Source: Ilumatobacter coccineus (lineage in GTDB: Bacteria > Actinomycetota > Acidimicrobiia > Acidimicrobiales > Ilumatobacteraceae). Taken from it: DNA of 39,188 nt. The DNA lies in the NCBI GenBank assembly GCA_002748455.1, contig PDSL01000052.1, forward strand, positions 1 through 39,188. Direction: 5' to 3'. Numbering within the stretch: position 1 is the first letter of the stretch; each line of letters opens with the position of its first letter. Below the pieces are notes generated by a model. It was not told the origin of the DNA. It made no database searches and worked only from the letters and a program-made list of their open reading frames with translations. Positions 23,909-34,031 of this stretch are shown here, one piece after another. The position numbers and the translations under genes are program-made.

Positions 23909-25768
23909 TCAGTCGAGCATGCTGTGATCGACCCGAACACCGCGCCCACTGCAATCCGGGCAGACCTCGCTGAACTCGGTCAAGAGGCCTTCCCCGATCC
24001 GCTTGCGGGTCATCTCGACCAGGCCGAGATCGGAAATGTCAAACACCTGGGTGCGGGTCTTGTCTCGTGACAAGGCCTCTCGGAACGCCGCGATCACCTT
24101 GGACCGGTTCTCGGAGATCTCCATATCGATGAAGTCGATCACGATGATCCCACCGATATCGCGCAACCGGAGTTGCTTGGCGATCTCATCGGCAGCCTCC
24201 ATATTGTTGTGGAACACCGTTTCTTCCAGGCTTGATGAGCCGACATTCTTGCCGGTGTTCACATCGATCACCGTGAGCGCTTCGGTGTGCTCGATGATGA
24301 GGGAGCCGCCAGAGGGCAGCCATACCTTGCGATCGAGGGCCTTATGGACCTGCTCATGGATGTGATACTTCTCAAACAGGCTCAGGTTGTGAGCTTCAGC
24401 ATCATAGAACTCGATCCGATCGGCGAGCTGGGGATTGAAGGCGTGGACATAGGCCTTGACCTCCTCGAAGAGACGGCGATCATCGATCACCACTCCCCGA
24501 TAGTCGGGATTGAACTCTTCTCGGATGACCCGCACTGCCAACTCGGGTTCTCGATAGAGCAGGGTCGGCCGGTTGGCCTTGGCGGCCTTCTTCTCGATCT
24601 CCGCCCACTGAGACAAGAGGATCTTGATATCAGCGGTGAGGTCAGCTTCGGTGGCGTGTTCAGCGGCGGTGCGCACGATCAGACCGTGTTCGGCGGGCTT
24701 GACCCGATTGAGGATCTCGCGGAGTCGGCGCCGGTTGACATCGGAGAGCCGCTTGGAGATCCCATAGGTGGTCGAGTTGGGGATCAAGACCACATAGCGT
24801 CCCGGCAGTGAGACCTCCTGGGTGAGGCGAGCCCCCTTGGCCCCGATCGGGTTCTTGGTGACCTGGCACATGATCATCTGACGAGGCTTCAAGATGTCCT
24901 CGATGCGAGGATTGGCACCTTTTTCTTCGATGTCTTCAGGGTCGTACTGGACATCACCGCGATACAGCACCGCGTTCTTGGGAGTGGCGATATCGACGAA
25001 AGCCGCTTCCATGCCGGGCAAGACATTACGGACCCGTCCCAAATAGATATTGCCGTGGATCTGGCTGACATCATCAGCAGGCCGGGACACATAGTGTTCG
25101 ATCAGGTTGCGGCCTTCGAGCACCCCCACCTGGGCCAGTCCCGGTCGCACCTGAACCCCCATGAAGTAGCGACCAACCGGGCGCCCCTTACGCTCGCGAC
25201 CGCTGCGCTGCTGGATGACCTCTTGCTCGGCAGCCGAACGCTTGCGCCGGCCATCGCGCCCCCGACGCTTCTTACGTGGCCCACCGCCCTGCTTCGACGA
25301 CTTCGTGCCCCCCTGTTTCTGATCGGCCGACTTCTTGTTGTTCGACTTCTTCTTGGCGTTCTTCGCGCCTGATTGACCCGACTTGTTGCCCTTGGCTTGC
25401 CGACCGCCGCTCTTTTTCTTGGTCGACTGCTGGCTCGTGCTGGACTCGTTGGAATCGCCATTTGAGCGGGCGGGACCGGGCGGCGGCACCGATGGGGTAA
25501 ACGGCGGTGCCGATGACCGGCGAACCAGCGCCTTGTCAGCCACCTTGGGATCGCTGATCCGCCCCTCGCGCATCGATTCGGGAATCTCCTCCGGAGTCGA
25601 GGCATCCGCGGCTGGACCCTGTCGGGGTCGGCCACCCGATCCGCCGTTCGCCGGCCGCCGTCGGCGACGACGCGGTGGACCGCTCTTATTGCCTTGTGTG
25701 GTCTGCGGCGACGCCGTCCGAGGCGTCTTGTCGGCGCCGGAACCAGCGCCGGAGTTCTTGTCGTTCAT
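23909..25768 (-). CDS. rne: Ribonuclease E/G family endoribonuclease
   Basis: This 619-residue protein begins with about 190 low-complexity basic residues (Lys/Arg/Gly/Ser rich, probably disordered RNA binding). The catalytic core follows: an S1-type region (HGNIYLGRVRNVLPGMEAAFVDI), an RNase H/DNase I-like domain with the metal-binding Asp of VIDVNTGKNVG and a second in IIVIDFIDM, and the Zn-link CPDCSGRG near the C-terminus. RNase E/G cleaves AU-rich single strands in mRNA decay and rRNA maturation. Placing the basic arm at the N-terminus is typical of actinobacterial forms. Upstream of rplU-rpmA is the common actinobacterial place. Confidence 0.93.
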   Translation of the reverse strand: MNDKNSGAGSGADKTPRTASPQTTQGNKSGPPRRRRRRPANGGSGGRPRQGPAADASTPEEIPESMREGRISDPKVADKALVRRSSAPPFTPSVPPPGPARSNGDSNESSTSQQSTKKKSGGRQAKGNKSGQSGAKNAKKKSNNKKSADQKQGGTKSSKQGGGPRKKRRGRDGRRKRSAAEQEVIQQRSGRERKGRPVGRYFMGVQVRPGLAQVGVLEGRNLIEHYVSRPADDVSQIHGNIYLGRVRNVLPGMEAAFVDIATPKNAVLYRGDVQYDPEDIEEKGANPRIEDILKPRQMIMCQVTKNPIGAKGARLTQEVSLPGRYVVLIPNSTTYGISKRLSDVNRRRLREILNRVKPAEHGLIVRTAAEHATEADLTADIKILLSQWAEIEKKAAKANRPTLLYREPELAVRVIREEFNPDYRGVVIDDRRLFEEVKAYVHAFNPQLADRIEFYDAEAHNLSLFEKYHIHEQVHKALDRKVWLPSGGSLIIEHTEALTVIDVNTGKNVGSSSLEETVFHNNMEAADEIAKQLRLRDIGGIIVIDFIDMEISENRSKVIAAFREALSRDKTRTQVFDISDLGLVEMTRKRIGEGLLTEFSEVCPDCSGRGVRVDHSMLD

Positions 25769-25783
25769 GAAGATCGTCCCTTC

Positions 25784-26485
25784 TCATGCGAGCACCTCAC
25801 GGGCACTCGCGTTCACGACGGTTGGCACGGTCAATACCTCGTGCCGCGAGCCGTCGTGTTCACACCATTGATGAGTACGTAACACCCGAACATCGCGCCA
25901 GTCGATGTCGGGATAGGCCAGTTGAACCAATTCGGCGGGACGAAGCGCCCGGCCGATGGTGGCCAAGTCGGCAACCAAACGGTCACCGGTCGAATCAGAT
26001 CGAAGATTCAAGATCATCGGCCTCACATCGTCAGCGCTGCGCTTGCCCTTTCGTTCCCGCTCCAAGATGAGTTCATCTCGGTTGAGCAAATCGCAGGCCA
26101 CCACATGATCAGCGATGGTCAGCTGGGAGCTCCACAGCTCCCAGGTCGTCGACGTCACCGTCGATTGGAGCGAGCCGAGCCGTCGATCGATCTCGGCCAT
26201 GGTGAGGACCTCACATCCCTCCGGCAAGACCTCGGTCAGACGAGGCACGAGCACGGCCAGGTCCAAGGTGTCGGAGCTGGTCTCGATATCGAGATATTCA
26301 GAAATCGACTCCGCGCCGGTGGGCAAGGCCAGACCAAAGCTGATCTTGGGCCGAGGACGGAAACCCTCGCTCATGGCCAGGGGCACTTCGGCGCGATGGA
26401 GCGCCCGTTCCCAGATGCGAGCCATATCGCGATGGCTCACAAAGCGGACCTTGCCCAGTTTGGAGAATCGAATCCGAACTCTCAT
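25784..26485 (-). CDS. DUF2344 radical SAM-associated protein
   Basis: This 233-residue protein of the DUF2344 (TIGR03936) family begins RVRIRFSKLGKVRFVSHRD and contains the block SEGFRPRPKISFGLALPTG near residue 40. Its start overlaps the end of the radical SAM gene (ATGA), and the two families are almost always neighbours or fused. A link to tRNA or ribosome modification has been suggested from context only. The function is unproven. Confidence 0.88.
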   Translation of the reverse strand: MRVRIRFSKLGKVRFVSHRDMARIWERALHRAEVPLAMSEGFRPRPKISFGLALPTGAESISEYLDIETSSDTLDLAVLVPRLTEVLPEGCEVLTMAEIDRRLGSLQSTVTSTTWELWSSQLTIADHVVACDLLNRDELILERERKGKRSADDVRPMILNLRSDSTGDRLVADLATIGRALRPAELVQLAYPDIDWRDVRVLRTHQWCEHDGSRHEVLTVPTVVNASAREVLA

Positions 26486-28245
26486 CGGACTACCGGCTCC
26501 GGCGATCCAACCGCGACCGGCACCTCGGACTCCGTATCGCTGGAGCTCCCCGGTGCCACCGAGGACGAGATGACATGATCGAGGTCATATCCGGTACAGA
26601 CACCACAGTCGTAGCACGGTGTCCATCGACAATCGTCAACCCCGGATCCGGCGAGAGCGTGCTCCCAGTCTTCCCAGAGATAGTCGGGATCGACCCCAAC
26701 ACTGAGATGGCTCCACGGCAAGATCTCATCGGCTCGACGATGGCGGAAGACATAGTGGTCGAGCGACAATCCCTCAGCGGTGAGGGCCTCGGTCCACAGA
26801 TCGAGATCAAAGTACTCGCCCCACTCTTGAAAGATTCCTCCCTGTCGCCACACTCGTTGAGGCTTGGGAACAAATCCGCCCAAGCTGACCGTGACCGATG
26901 CCCGATTGGTATGGCGCTTGCCGATCTCCACACAGCGGCGGGCCAAGTCGACGATCGCCAGGGTGTCTTCATCGGTTTCGGTGGGCAACCCGGTCAAGAA
27001 ATAGAGCTTCATGCGGGTCCAGCCTTCGCTGAAGGCTGCCTCGACCGCCTCGAAGAGATCCTCTTCGCTGACCATCTTGTTGATCACTTGACGGAGCCGC
27101 CACGACCCGGCTTCGGGAGCGAAGGTCAGTCCGCTGCGACGACCGTTGGAGACCTCTCCAGCCAAACCGACGGTGAATGCATCAACCCGAAGTGAGGGCA
27201 AGCTGACGGTGAGCGAGCTACATCCAGCCGCTGACTGATCATCGAGGATGGTATGGATCAGATCGCCGACATCGGAGTAGTCGGCTGTCGACAGCGAGGT
27301 CAAGCTGACCTCGTCATAGCCGGTGTGTTCGATCCCCTTGGCGACCATGTCCCGAATCTGGTCTGGGGGACGTTCACGCACCGGTCGTGACACCATCCCG
27401 GCTTGACAGAACCGGCAGCTGCGCGTACAACCTCGGAAGACCTCGACGCTGAGGCGATCGTGGACCACTTCGGTGAGCGGCACCAGGGGTGTCGTCGGAT
27501 AGGGCCAGTCGCCAAGATCAGCGACCAGGCGTTTGCCGACCACCTCAGCAGCATCGGAGTAGATCGGGGTGACCGCGGCGATCAGATCACCGTCATAGGT
27601 GACCTCATAGAGACTGGGAACATAGACCCCCGGAATCCGGGCCAGCTGACGCAAGAGCACCAGCCGATCACGGCCGCCCTTGGCCTGCCAACGGGCGACC
27701 ACCTCGGTGATCTCTGAGACGACCTCTTCTCCCTCTCCCAAGACCGCGGCATCGACAAAGTCGGCGATCGGTTCAGGGTTGAAGGCGGCGTGGCCACCGA
27801 CGAGTACGAGAGGATCGTTCTCGGTTCGATCGGCCGATCGAACCGCCAGACCGGCAAGATCGATCATCTCCAAGAGGTTGGTGTAGACCAGCTCCGAGGA
27901 CAGGTTGAAGGCCAAGATGTCAAAATCGCGAGCTGGACGATGACTGTCCACGCTGAACAGGGGCACCCCAGCGGCCCTCATCTGATCGGCCAGATCGGTC
28001 CAGGGCGCGTAGGCGCGCTCAGCTACCGCATCGTCACGATCGTTGAGGATTTCGTAGAGGATCTGCAACCCCTGGTTGGGCAAGCCGATCTCGTAGGCAT
28101 CGGGATAGGCGAGCAACCATGCCACATAGCCCCCACCGAACCGTTCTGGTCGAGGGGTACGGGCGCCGTCCTCGCCGCCCACATACCGGGCCGGCTTCTG
28201 CACCCGAGCCAGGAGCGGTTCAATCCGCGGCCAGAGTGTTGACAT
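26482..28245 (-). CDS. TIGR03960-type radical SAM protein with internal deletion
   Basis: This is a 587-residue radical SAM protein. The N-terminal region (PARYVGGE, YPDAYEIGLPNQG, GGHAAFNPEP) is cobalamin-domain-like. The FeS-binding C-x3-C-x2-C lies in FRGCTRSCRFCQAG, followed by SGLTFAPEAGS and LYFLTGLPTETDED. Near 26855 the sequence jumps from SLGGFVPKP directly to RVWRQGG. In relatives about 75-80 residues, starting TPFQW and ending GPVIE, lie between. The frame is kept, so a shortened protein would be made. The C-terminal CRWTPCYDCGVC is intact. ATG 28245 is the family-typical start (STLWPRIEP). Confidence 0.87.
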   Translation of the reverse strand: MSTLWPRIEPLLARVQKPARYVGGEDGARTPRPERFGGGYVAWLLAYPDAYEIGLPNQGLQILYEILNDRDDAVAERAYAPWTDLADQMRAAGVPLFSVDSHRPARDFDILAFNLSSELVYTNLLEMIDLAGLAVRSADRTENDPLVLVGGHAAFNPEPIADFVDAAVLGEGEEVVSEITEVVARWQAKGGRDRLVLLRQLARIPGVYVPSLYEVTYDGDLIAAVTPIYSDAAEVVGKRLVADLGDWPYPTTPLVPLTEVVHDRLSVEVFRGCTRSCRFCQAGMVSRPVRERPPDQIRDMVAKGIEHTGYDEVSLTSLSTADYSDVGDLIHTILDDQSAAGCSSLTVSLPSLRVDAFTVGLAGEVSNGRRSGLTFAPEAGSWRLRQVINKMVSEEDLFEAVEAAFSEGWTRMKLYFLTGLPTETDEDTLAIVDLARRCVEIGKRHTNRASVTVSLGGFVPKPQRVWRQGGIFQEWGEYFDLDLWTEALTAEGLSLDHYVFRHRRADEILPWSHLSVGVDPDYLWEDWEHALAGSGVDDCRWTPCYDCGVCTGYDLDHVISSSVAPGSSSDTESEVPVAVGSPEPVVR

Positions 28246-29237
28246 GTCAGCATGGAGAACACCCCAGCACACAACAAGGTGCCGAAAAGATCGCGCGACA
28301 AGGTGGCGATCCGCCAGATCCGTACCAGGGCGATCACGAAGAGTGCCAAGAGGACGAGACCGCCGATGAGCCCGAATTGCTCCCCCAGGGCAGCAAAGGG
28401 GAAGTCAGCCCACATCACCGGGACATAGCGGCGATTTGTGAGATCGCCCTGGAGCCAGCCCTTGCCCCACACACCACCGGTCCCAACGGCCCGGATCGCA
28501 TTGCGCACCTGGAATCCTGAATCGGTGCTCTGTTCGAGTCCGAAAAACACGCGAAGCCGCTCGGTTTGGTAGTCACTGACCAGACCGGTGAAGAAGGCCG
28601 CTACCACGGTGACCAGGGCTAAAGAGGTGACCACGGCAATATGGCGGAACTTGGCACCAGCCACCAGGAGGACCCCCATCGCCAACATGATGATCACCGA
28701 TGCTGAGCCGAGGTCGGGTTGGAGGACGATCAAGACGGTGGGAACACCGATCATGATCAAACCACCCAAGAACCGGGCATAGGTGATCTCATCGGAGCGC
28801 GCTGCAGCCAGATAGGACGCCAGGGCAATCAGGACCGAAAACTTGGCGAACTCAGCGGGCTGGAAGTTGATCGGGCCAAGGTCGAAGGTGATCCGGTCTC
28901 GACTACTGATCGTTCCCATGATCAACAAGAGCACGAGGAGGGCAACGGTGCCGCCATAAAAGAGCATCATCTTCTCGGCAAACCACTCGTAGTCGACCGA
29001 CATCACCACCACCATCACCACCCCGGCCACCACCGCAAAGACCACCTGGCGAGTGGCGTGGCGGTAGGGATCGGAGAGATCGACCGGCCGAGAGGCTGAA
29101 TAGACCACCGCGACGCCGACCAAGACCAAGAGCGCATGTACAGCGAACAGGATCCAATCGACATTGCGACTGGGATCACCGGGGCTTGAGGAGATATTTC
29201 CCAGACCCCGGTCGGGTGGACGACTCAAGAACTGCAT
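28023..29237 (-). pseudogene. rodA: RodA, 3' end replaced by deletion
   Basis: RodA is the SEDS glycosyltransferase of the elongasome and polymerises lipid II with PBP2. Homology runs from the N-terminus (DWILFAVHALLVLVGVAVVYSAS) through NFQPAEFAKFS, LQPDLGSASV and WADFPFAALGEQFG to CAGVFSML at about 28248. The usual final ~70 residues, with GIPLPFxSYGGS and the last helices, are missing. The frame then runs, without meaning, through the start of the radical SAM gene to 28023. Intergenic DNA is lost too, since the radical SAM ATG is 3 bases beyond the junction. The rodA ATG overlaps the mrdA stop (TGATG). Confidence 0.83.
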
Positions 29238-31251
29238 CAGTTGGGACCTCCACCGAATGACCGCACGACAGCACTCCCGTTACGACCGTCCCAACAGGCC
29301 GTACTGGGCATCGTCATCTCCGGGGCGGCGACCGTCGCATCGAGGTCAAGAGGATCGCTGACCTCCACCGGATCGAGGGTGACCTTGTCGGAGAGGGCCA
29401 TAAACACACACTTGACCACCGGACCAGCCGCTTGGGCCCCAAACCCGGCCTTTTCGAGATAGGCAGCCACCACATAGGGATTCTCGATATCGGCGCCCAA
29501 GGTGCCGGTGTCAACCGCAAAACCGACAAAGACCGAGGAGTCGTTCCACGGATAATTGCCAGCTCCCTGCGCGGTGCCGGTCTTGCCGGCGATCTGGATC
29601 GCACTACGGGGATAGTGGGAGAAGAGACCCTGGGCAGTCGTCGAGTAGCCGTTTGCTCCGGGTCCGGCGACCACCCGGCGCAGTCCGCGTACGATCGGCT
29701 GTCGAATCCAATCACCCATGGGAACGTCACGAATCACCGTGGTGGTGGGCTGGTCCCCGATCAGGGCGGCAGCGCTGAGGTCAGCCAGCCCCGAGGTCAA
29801 ATCGGGTACTCCCGGCTCCCAGATCGCCTTGAGCACCCGCGGTTGGAGCACCTGCCCCCCATTGGCCAAGGCGGCATACCCGGTCGCCAGCTGGATCGGG
29901 GTGGCCGACAAGAGCCCCTGACCGATCGCGAATTGGACATTGTCAGCAACGAAATAGCCGCGCCCTTGATCCTCGCTGATCACCCCACGTCGGGCGTATT
30001 CACGCTTGAGGGCAGCGCGTTGCGGAAACTGCACCGGATCAGACCGGAGCGACACTTCGCCCGGTCGGAGACTGCCGCCTCGCTCAGCTCATACCGTCCG
30101 GTGTCGGTGTAATAGTCACCAGATGTCATCAGGTCACTGTTCATCGCCGCGAAGGCGGTGAACGGCTTGAAGGTTGACCCGACGTTGTACCGACCGGTGA
30201 CCGCCCTGTTGACCAGGATCGAGAGATCAGGGTCATCGGTGATCGGGAAGACCTCATGGAATCGCTCGCTGGTCAGACCAGCTTCAAACCATCGATTGTC
30301 ATAGGTCGGATAGCTGGCGATGGCGATGACCTCTCCAGTCAAATAATTCATCACCACCGCGGAACCGGCGGGTGCCTTGAAGTTCACCCAGGCTGGCTGC
30401 TCGGGATCGAGCCGTTCGGACTCGTTGGTAAAGCGATTTCGAACGAACCGATTGGCCACCCCCTGACTACGACGAGCCCGAAGGGTGGTCTCGAGGGTCT
30501 GTTCGACATATTGCTGGATATCGAGATCGATGGTCAGCTGGATATCACGACCATTGACCGGGAGGACTTCTTCGATGATCCGAAGGGGGCGATTGGCTGC
30601 ATCAACCTCGATCACCCGCTTGCCCCAGGTGCCGTGGAGGACGCTTTCATAGGTCCGCTCCACACCAAACTGGCCGATACGTTCGTTGCGCAGGTAGCCC
30701 TGGTCGAGATAATTCTCCAACTGGTCGGCCCCGATCGCCCCCATATAGCCCACAGCGTGGGCAGCGTGGGGAGCATAGGGATAGACCCGTTTCCACTCGG
30801 GATAGACCGACAATCCGGGAAAATCCTCGATCCGTTCCAAGAGGGCGATCGCCGTCATCTCATCGATGTCTTGACGGATCGGGAAGGGCAGGAAGGGACT
30901 ATCGATCTGGCGTTGGAACCGAGCTTCCATCGTCTCGACCGGAACATCGACCCAGCCGGACAACCGGCGGAAAATCTCGGCCCGTTGACCATCCTTGCGG
31001 AGCATCTGCCAGTCGATCCCCACGGTCAAGATCCGCTCGTTGGTGGCCAACACCCGACCGTCGGCATCGAAGATGCGGCCTCGTTCCGGGGGAATCCGGA
31101 TCGTGCGGGTCTGGGAACCCTGGGTGATCTCGATCAGTTCATCGGTGAGGACGGTTTGGAGGAACCACAGCCGGGCCCCAAGCAGGGAAAACATGGCGAT
31201 CCCGATCAAGCCCAACAAGCCCAGTCGAGTCGCCCGACGATCAATCGCCAT
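29237..31251 (-). pseudogene. mrdA: Penicillin-binding protein 2 (elongasome), broken by deletion and frame change
   Basis: PBP2 is the transpeptidase paired with RodA. The first part (31251 to about 30015) has the membrane anchor, the dimerisation domain and the active-site VGSTFKPF. It follows normally to RSGLIRCSFRNA and then leaves homology. The second part, in another frame from about 30020 to 29237, resumes at LKREYARRGVI, continues to NVQFAIGQGLL and carries the AGKTGTAQ box. The segment between, in relatives roughly 75-90 residues with the SxN motif, is absent. As written, no functional enzyme is encoded. For an essential-type gene this argues for sequence error or another copy. Confidence 0.88.
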
Positions 31252-31310
31252 GGCCGTATCTTCCCATCCGATCGCCAGCGACCGGCATCGCCCCGGCCCA
31301 GGTCATCGAA

Positions 31311-31844
31311 CTAGTCATCGGTCGGCACCTTCCACTCGGGAGGCTCGATCGCCAAGGTCCATCGGGCGATTGGCACCAGGATGATGCCGAGCAGGCCACC
31401 AGCGACAGCAACAACCGATCCGATCAGGGCGGAATGAGAAATCGATGCTGGGTCTTGTTCAGCGGTGAAGTTTCGGATCACCGGCACCAGCATCTCGCCG
31501 ACACCGGCGCCGATCCCGGTGAAGATCGCCGCCAGCCACCAGGTGGTTTCGATCCGGATCACATCGATCCAGCCAGCGATCACCCCAGCGCTGACCATGG
31601 CGATCGCCGACACCCCGAGTGGGATACCCAAGGTCAGGTCCAGACAGAGACCGAGAACAAAGCCGACCATCGCTCCGCGTTCGGGCCCACCGACAGCACC
31701 GGCGGCAGCAGCAAACACCATCAAGATGGGAATCACCACCCCGAAGGGCTGGATCTCAACAAACAAGGTGCGTTGAAACCCCAACAGGAGCAAGCCGACC
31801 GGAGCGAGACGAATCAGCCAGGTTGGAAAGAGTGATCTGATCAT
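31311..31844 (-). CDS. mreD: Rod shape-determining protein MreD
   Basis: This 177-residue protein is strongly hydrophobic with about five to six membrane helices, as expected for MreD. The order mreB-mreC-mreD-mrdA and an ATGA overlap with the end of mreC support the call more than sequence motifs, which are weak in this family. It links MreC to RodA and PBP2. Confidence 0.86.
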   Translation of the reverse strand: MIRSLFPTWLIRLAPVGLLLLGFQRTLFVEIQPFGVVIPILMVFAAAAGAVGGPERGAMVGFVLGLCLDLTLGIPLGVSAIAMVSAGVIAGWIDVIRIETTWWLAAIFTGIGAGVGEMLVPVIRNFTAEQDPASISHSALIGSVVAVAGGLLGIILVPIARWTLAIEPPEWKVPTDD

Positions 31845-32920
31845 CGACCGCCCAGTTCGGTCGACGGCTGGTACAGGACCACGGTGAGGAAGCTCAGACG
31901 ACTGAGATCAGCGCTCAATCTCACCTCGAGTTCCAGACCGGCTGAACCGGACCGGGAGATGATGTGTTCGACCGTCCCGACCGGAATCCCCGGCGGGGCC
32001 AAGCTGAGACTGCCACCGGTGGTCAAGACGGCATCGCCCTCCTGGACCTTGCCAAATTGGCGAGAGTCGGTAATAAAACGGATTCGAGGTAGCCGATCGG
32101 CGCCAGCCCCGCCCAAGTCCCCGGTCTCACGGGTATCGCCGTCCTCGGCAGGGATCGTTGTTGTCGTCGTCGTCGTGGTGGTGATGCCAGCGGTGGTATC
32201 GCCATCTTGGGCCGGACTGCTGGTCGACGGAGCGGGGACCGAGGAGGGCACGCTGGATTCGGCTGGTGGCAAGGTGGTCGTGGTCGGCGGAATCGTGACA
32301 TCGTCAACCGGCAATCCGCTGGGCACCGTGGGCGGTGTGGAGTCGTCGGTCACCGGCTCTCCGGTGCCGACCACCTTGACCGGCACATGGTATTGAGGAT
32401 CGGTCACCAGCATCACGATCGAGGTCGTCGGAGCAACAAAGGTGATCTTGCCGACCAAGCCAGCTTCATTGATCACCGGCATGCCGACCTTGACACCATT
32501 GTTGGCACCCACATCGATTTCGACCCGTTGGTAGATATTGCTCGGGAGCTGGCCGATGATCTCGCCAGCCACCTTCTCATAGTCGGCCAAGGATTCGATC
32601 CCCAGTGCATCGCGCAACTGGCGGTTCTCGATCATGGCGTTCTGGCCAGCGATCTGGTCGCTGCGCTGGCGATCGATCTCTTGACGGAGGGCCCGGTTCT
32701 CAGCTTCCAGGTCATCGACCATGGTGATCCCCCGCCACACCCTGATGAAGGGACGACTGACCACCCGACCGGCGGTCTCGAAGGGCGCGGACACATAGCC
32801 AAACACCGACCGCACCGAATTGAGAGCGCTATTGCCCCTCAAGTCAAGGGTGACCAGCAAGAGTGAGGTCAACAGCAAGAGAGCGATCGTGCGCCGCCGA
32901 CCTGGTGAATACACCGCCAC
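31841..32920 (-). CDS. mreC: Rod shape-determining protein MreC with Pro/Thr-rich insert
   Basis: This 359-residue bitopic protein has an N-terminal anchor (TIALLLLTSLLLVTLDL), a coiled coil (DDLEAENRALRQEIDRQ) and the extracellular beta domain (YQRVEIDVGANNGVKVGMPV, GLVGKI). Inside the beta region, about residues 187-280, it carries a Pro/Thr/Ser/Asp-rich insert, including nine Thr in a row, before RIRFITDSRQFG resumes the fold. MreC scaffolds the elongasome and activates PBP2. The start is GTG, 12 bases after mreB. Confidence 0.9.
   Translation of the reverse strand: MAVYSPGRRRTIALLLLTSLLLVTLDLRGNSALNSVRSVFGYVSAPFETAGRVVSRPFIRVWRGITMVDDLEAENRALRQEIDRQRSDQIAGQNAMIENRQLRDALGIESLADYEKVAGEIIGQLPSNIYQRVEIDVGANNGVKVGMPVINEAGLVGKITFVAPTTSIVMLVTDPQYHVPVKVVGTGEPVTDDSTPPTVPSGLPVDDVTIPPTTTTLPPAESSVPSSVPAPSTSSPAQDGDTTAGITTTTTTTTTIPAEDGDTRETGDLGGAGADRLPRIRFITDSRQFGKVQEGDAVLTTGGSLSLAPPGIPVGTVEHIISRSGSAGLELEVRLSADLSRLSFLTVVLYQPSTELGGR
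32157..32186 (-). repeat. Trinucleotide tract coding poly-Thr in MreC
   Basis: A run of ACC/ACG/ACA codons on the minus strand encodes nine consecutive Thr in the MreC insert. Such tracts can change length by slippage in multiples of three without breaking the frame. Confidence 0.7.
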
Positions 32921-32932
32921 GGTGAACTCCGA

Positions 32933-33967
32933 TCAGGCGTCGCCGCCAAGCGACATGAGCCCCCGCATCGCGTCGATATTTTCGAGCGCCCGGCCCGATC
33001 CGATCACCACGCTATAGAGCGGTTCTGGCGCCACCCGGATCGGCATCCCAGTCTCATGAGAGAGCCGCTGATCAAGCCCACCGAGGAGGGCTCCCCCACC
33101 GGTGATCATGATCCCGTCCTCCATGATGTCGGCAGCCAGTTCGGGCGGGGTCTTGTCGAGGGTGGTCTTGACGGCGTCGATGATCGACCCCACCGGTTCG
33201 GCGAGGGCCTCTCTCACATGCTCGGTGGTGAGCTGGATGGTACGGGGCAAGCCCGATACCAGGTCGCGGCCCCGAATATCGGCGGTGATCTCTTCTTCGA
33301 GGGGCCACGCTGATCCCATCTGGATCTTGATCTCTTCGGCAGTCCGGTCGCCGATGGCCAAGGAATACTCTTTCTTGATGTACTGGACGATGGCATCGTC
33401 GAGCTCATCACCGGCAACCCTCACCGACTGGGCGGTCACGATCCCGCCAAGGGAGATCACCGCCACCTCGGTGGTTCCACCACCGATGTCGACGATCATG
33501 TTGCCGCTCGGCTCGTGAACCGGCAGGTCAGCGCCGATCGCCGCCGCCATCGGCTCTTCGATGACATAGACCGGCTTGCGAGCTCCGGCGTATTCGGCAG
33601 CATCGGTCACCGCACGCTGCTCCACTCCGGTGATGCCCGATGGAACACAGATGATCATGCGGGGTTTCGACCACTTGCTCCCGTGCACCTTCTGGATGAA
33701 GTAGCGCAACATTTTTTCGCAGACTTCAAAGTCGGCGATGACCCCGTCTTTGAGGGGGCGGATGGCCTTGATGTGGTTGGGGGTTCGGCCCATCATGCGC
33801 TTGGCTTCAAGCCCGACAGCAACCGGACGGCCATCGTTGGCGTTGATCGCCACCACGGAGGGTTCATCGAGGACGATCCCTTGCCCACGAGCGTAGATGA
33901 GGGTGTTGGCGGTGCCGAGATCGATCGCCAGATCGCGACCCAAACTCAACGGATTTCCACGCGCCAC
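32933..33967 (-). CDS. mreB: Rod shape-determining protein MreB (actin homologue)
   Basis: This 344-residue actin-like ATPase organises lateral wall synthesis. It shows all hallmarks: [16 protein letters not shown] (phosphate 1), [19 protein letters not shown] (phosphate 2), [12 protein letters not shown] (adenosine). The frame is open to 33988, but GTG 33967 is preceded at 5 bases by AGGAGG (33973-33978), the best ribosome-binding site in the window, which decides the start. An alternative GTG at 33988 would add seven residues with no site. Confidence 0.95.
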   Translation of the reverse strand: MARGNPLSLGRDLAIDLGTANTLIYARGQGIVLDEPSVVAINANDGRPVAVGLEAKRMMGRTPNHIKAIRPLKDGVIADFEVCEKMLRYFIQKVHGSKWSKPRMIICVPSGITGVEQRAVTDAAEYAGARKPVYVIEEPMAAAIGADLPVHEPSGNMIVDIGGGTTEVAVISLGGIVTAQSVRVAGDELDDAIVQYIKKEYSLAIGDRTAEEIKIQMGSAWPLEEEITADIRGRDLVSGLPRTIQLTTEHVREALAEPVGSIIDAVKTTLDKTPPELAADIMEDGIMITGGGALLGGLDQRLSHETGMPIRVAPEPLYSVVIGSGRALENIDAMRGLMSLGGDA

Positions 33968-33971
33968 GTCA

Positions 33972-33980
33972 CCCTCCTCT
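33972..33980 (-). promoter_or_regulatory. Strong Shine-Dalgarno site of mreB
   Basis: On the minus strand AGAGGAGGG ends 4 bases before GTG 33967. It contrasts with the leaderless genes nearby and fixes the mreB start. Confidence 0.75.
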
Positions 33981-34031
33981 CTGAGCACTCAATATGAGCG
34001 ATTCCACCGCTCATCACGCCGAATGACAATG

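Noticed and set aside
30256..31314. Long plus-strand open frame opposite mrdA
   Set aside because: Antisense shadow; the mrdA domains on the other strand explain the region.
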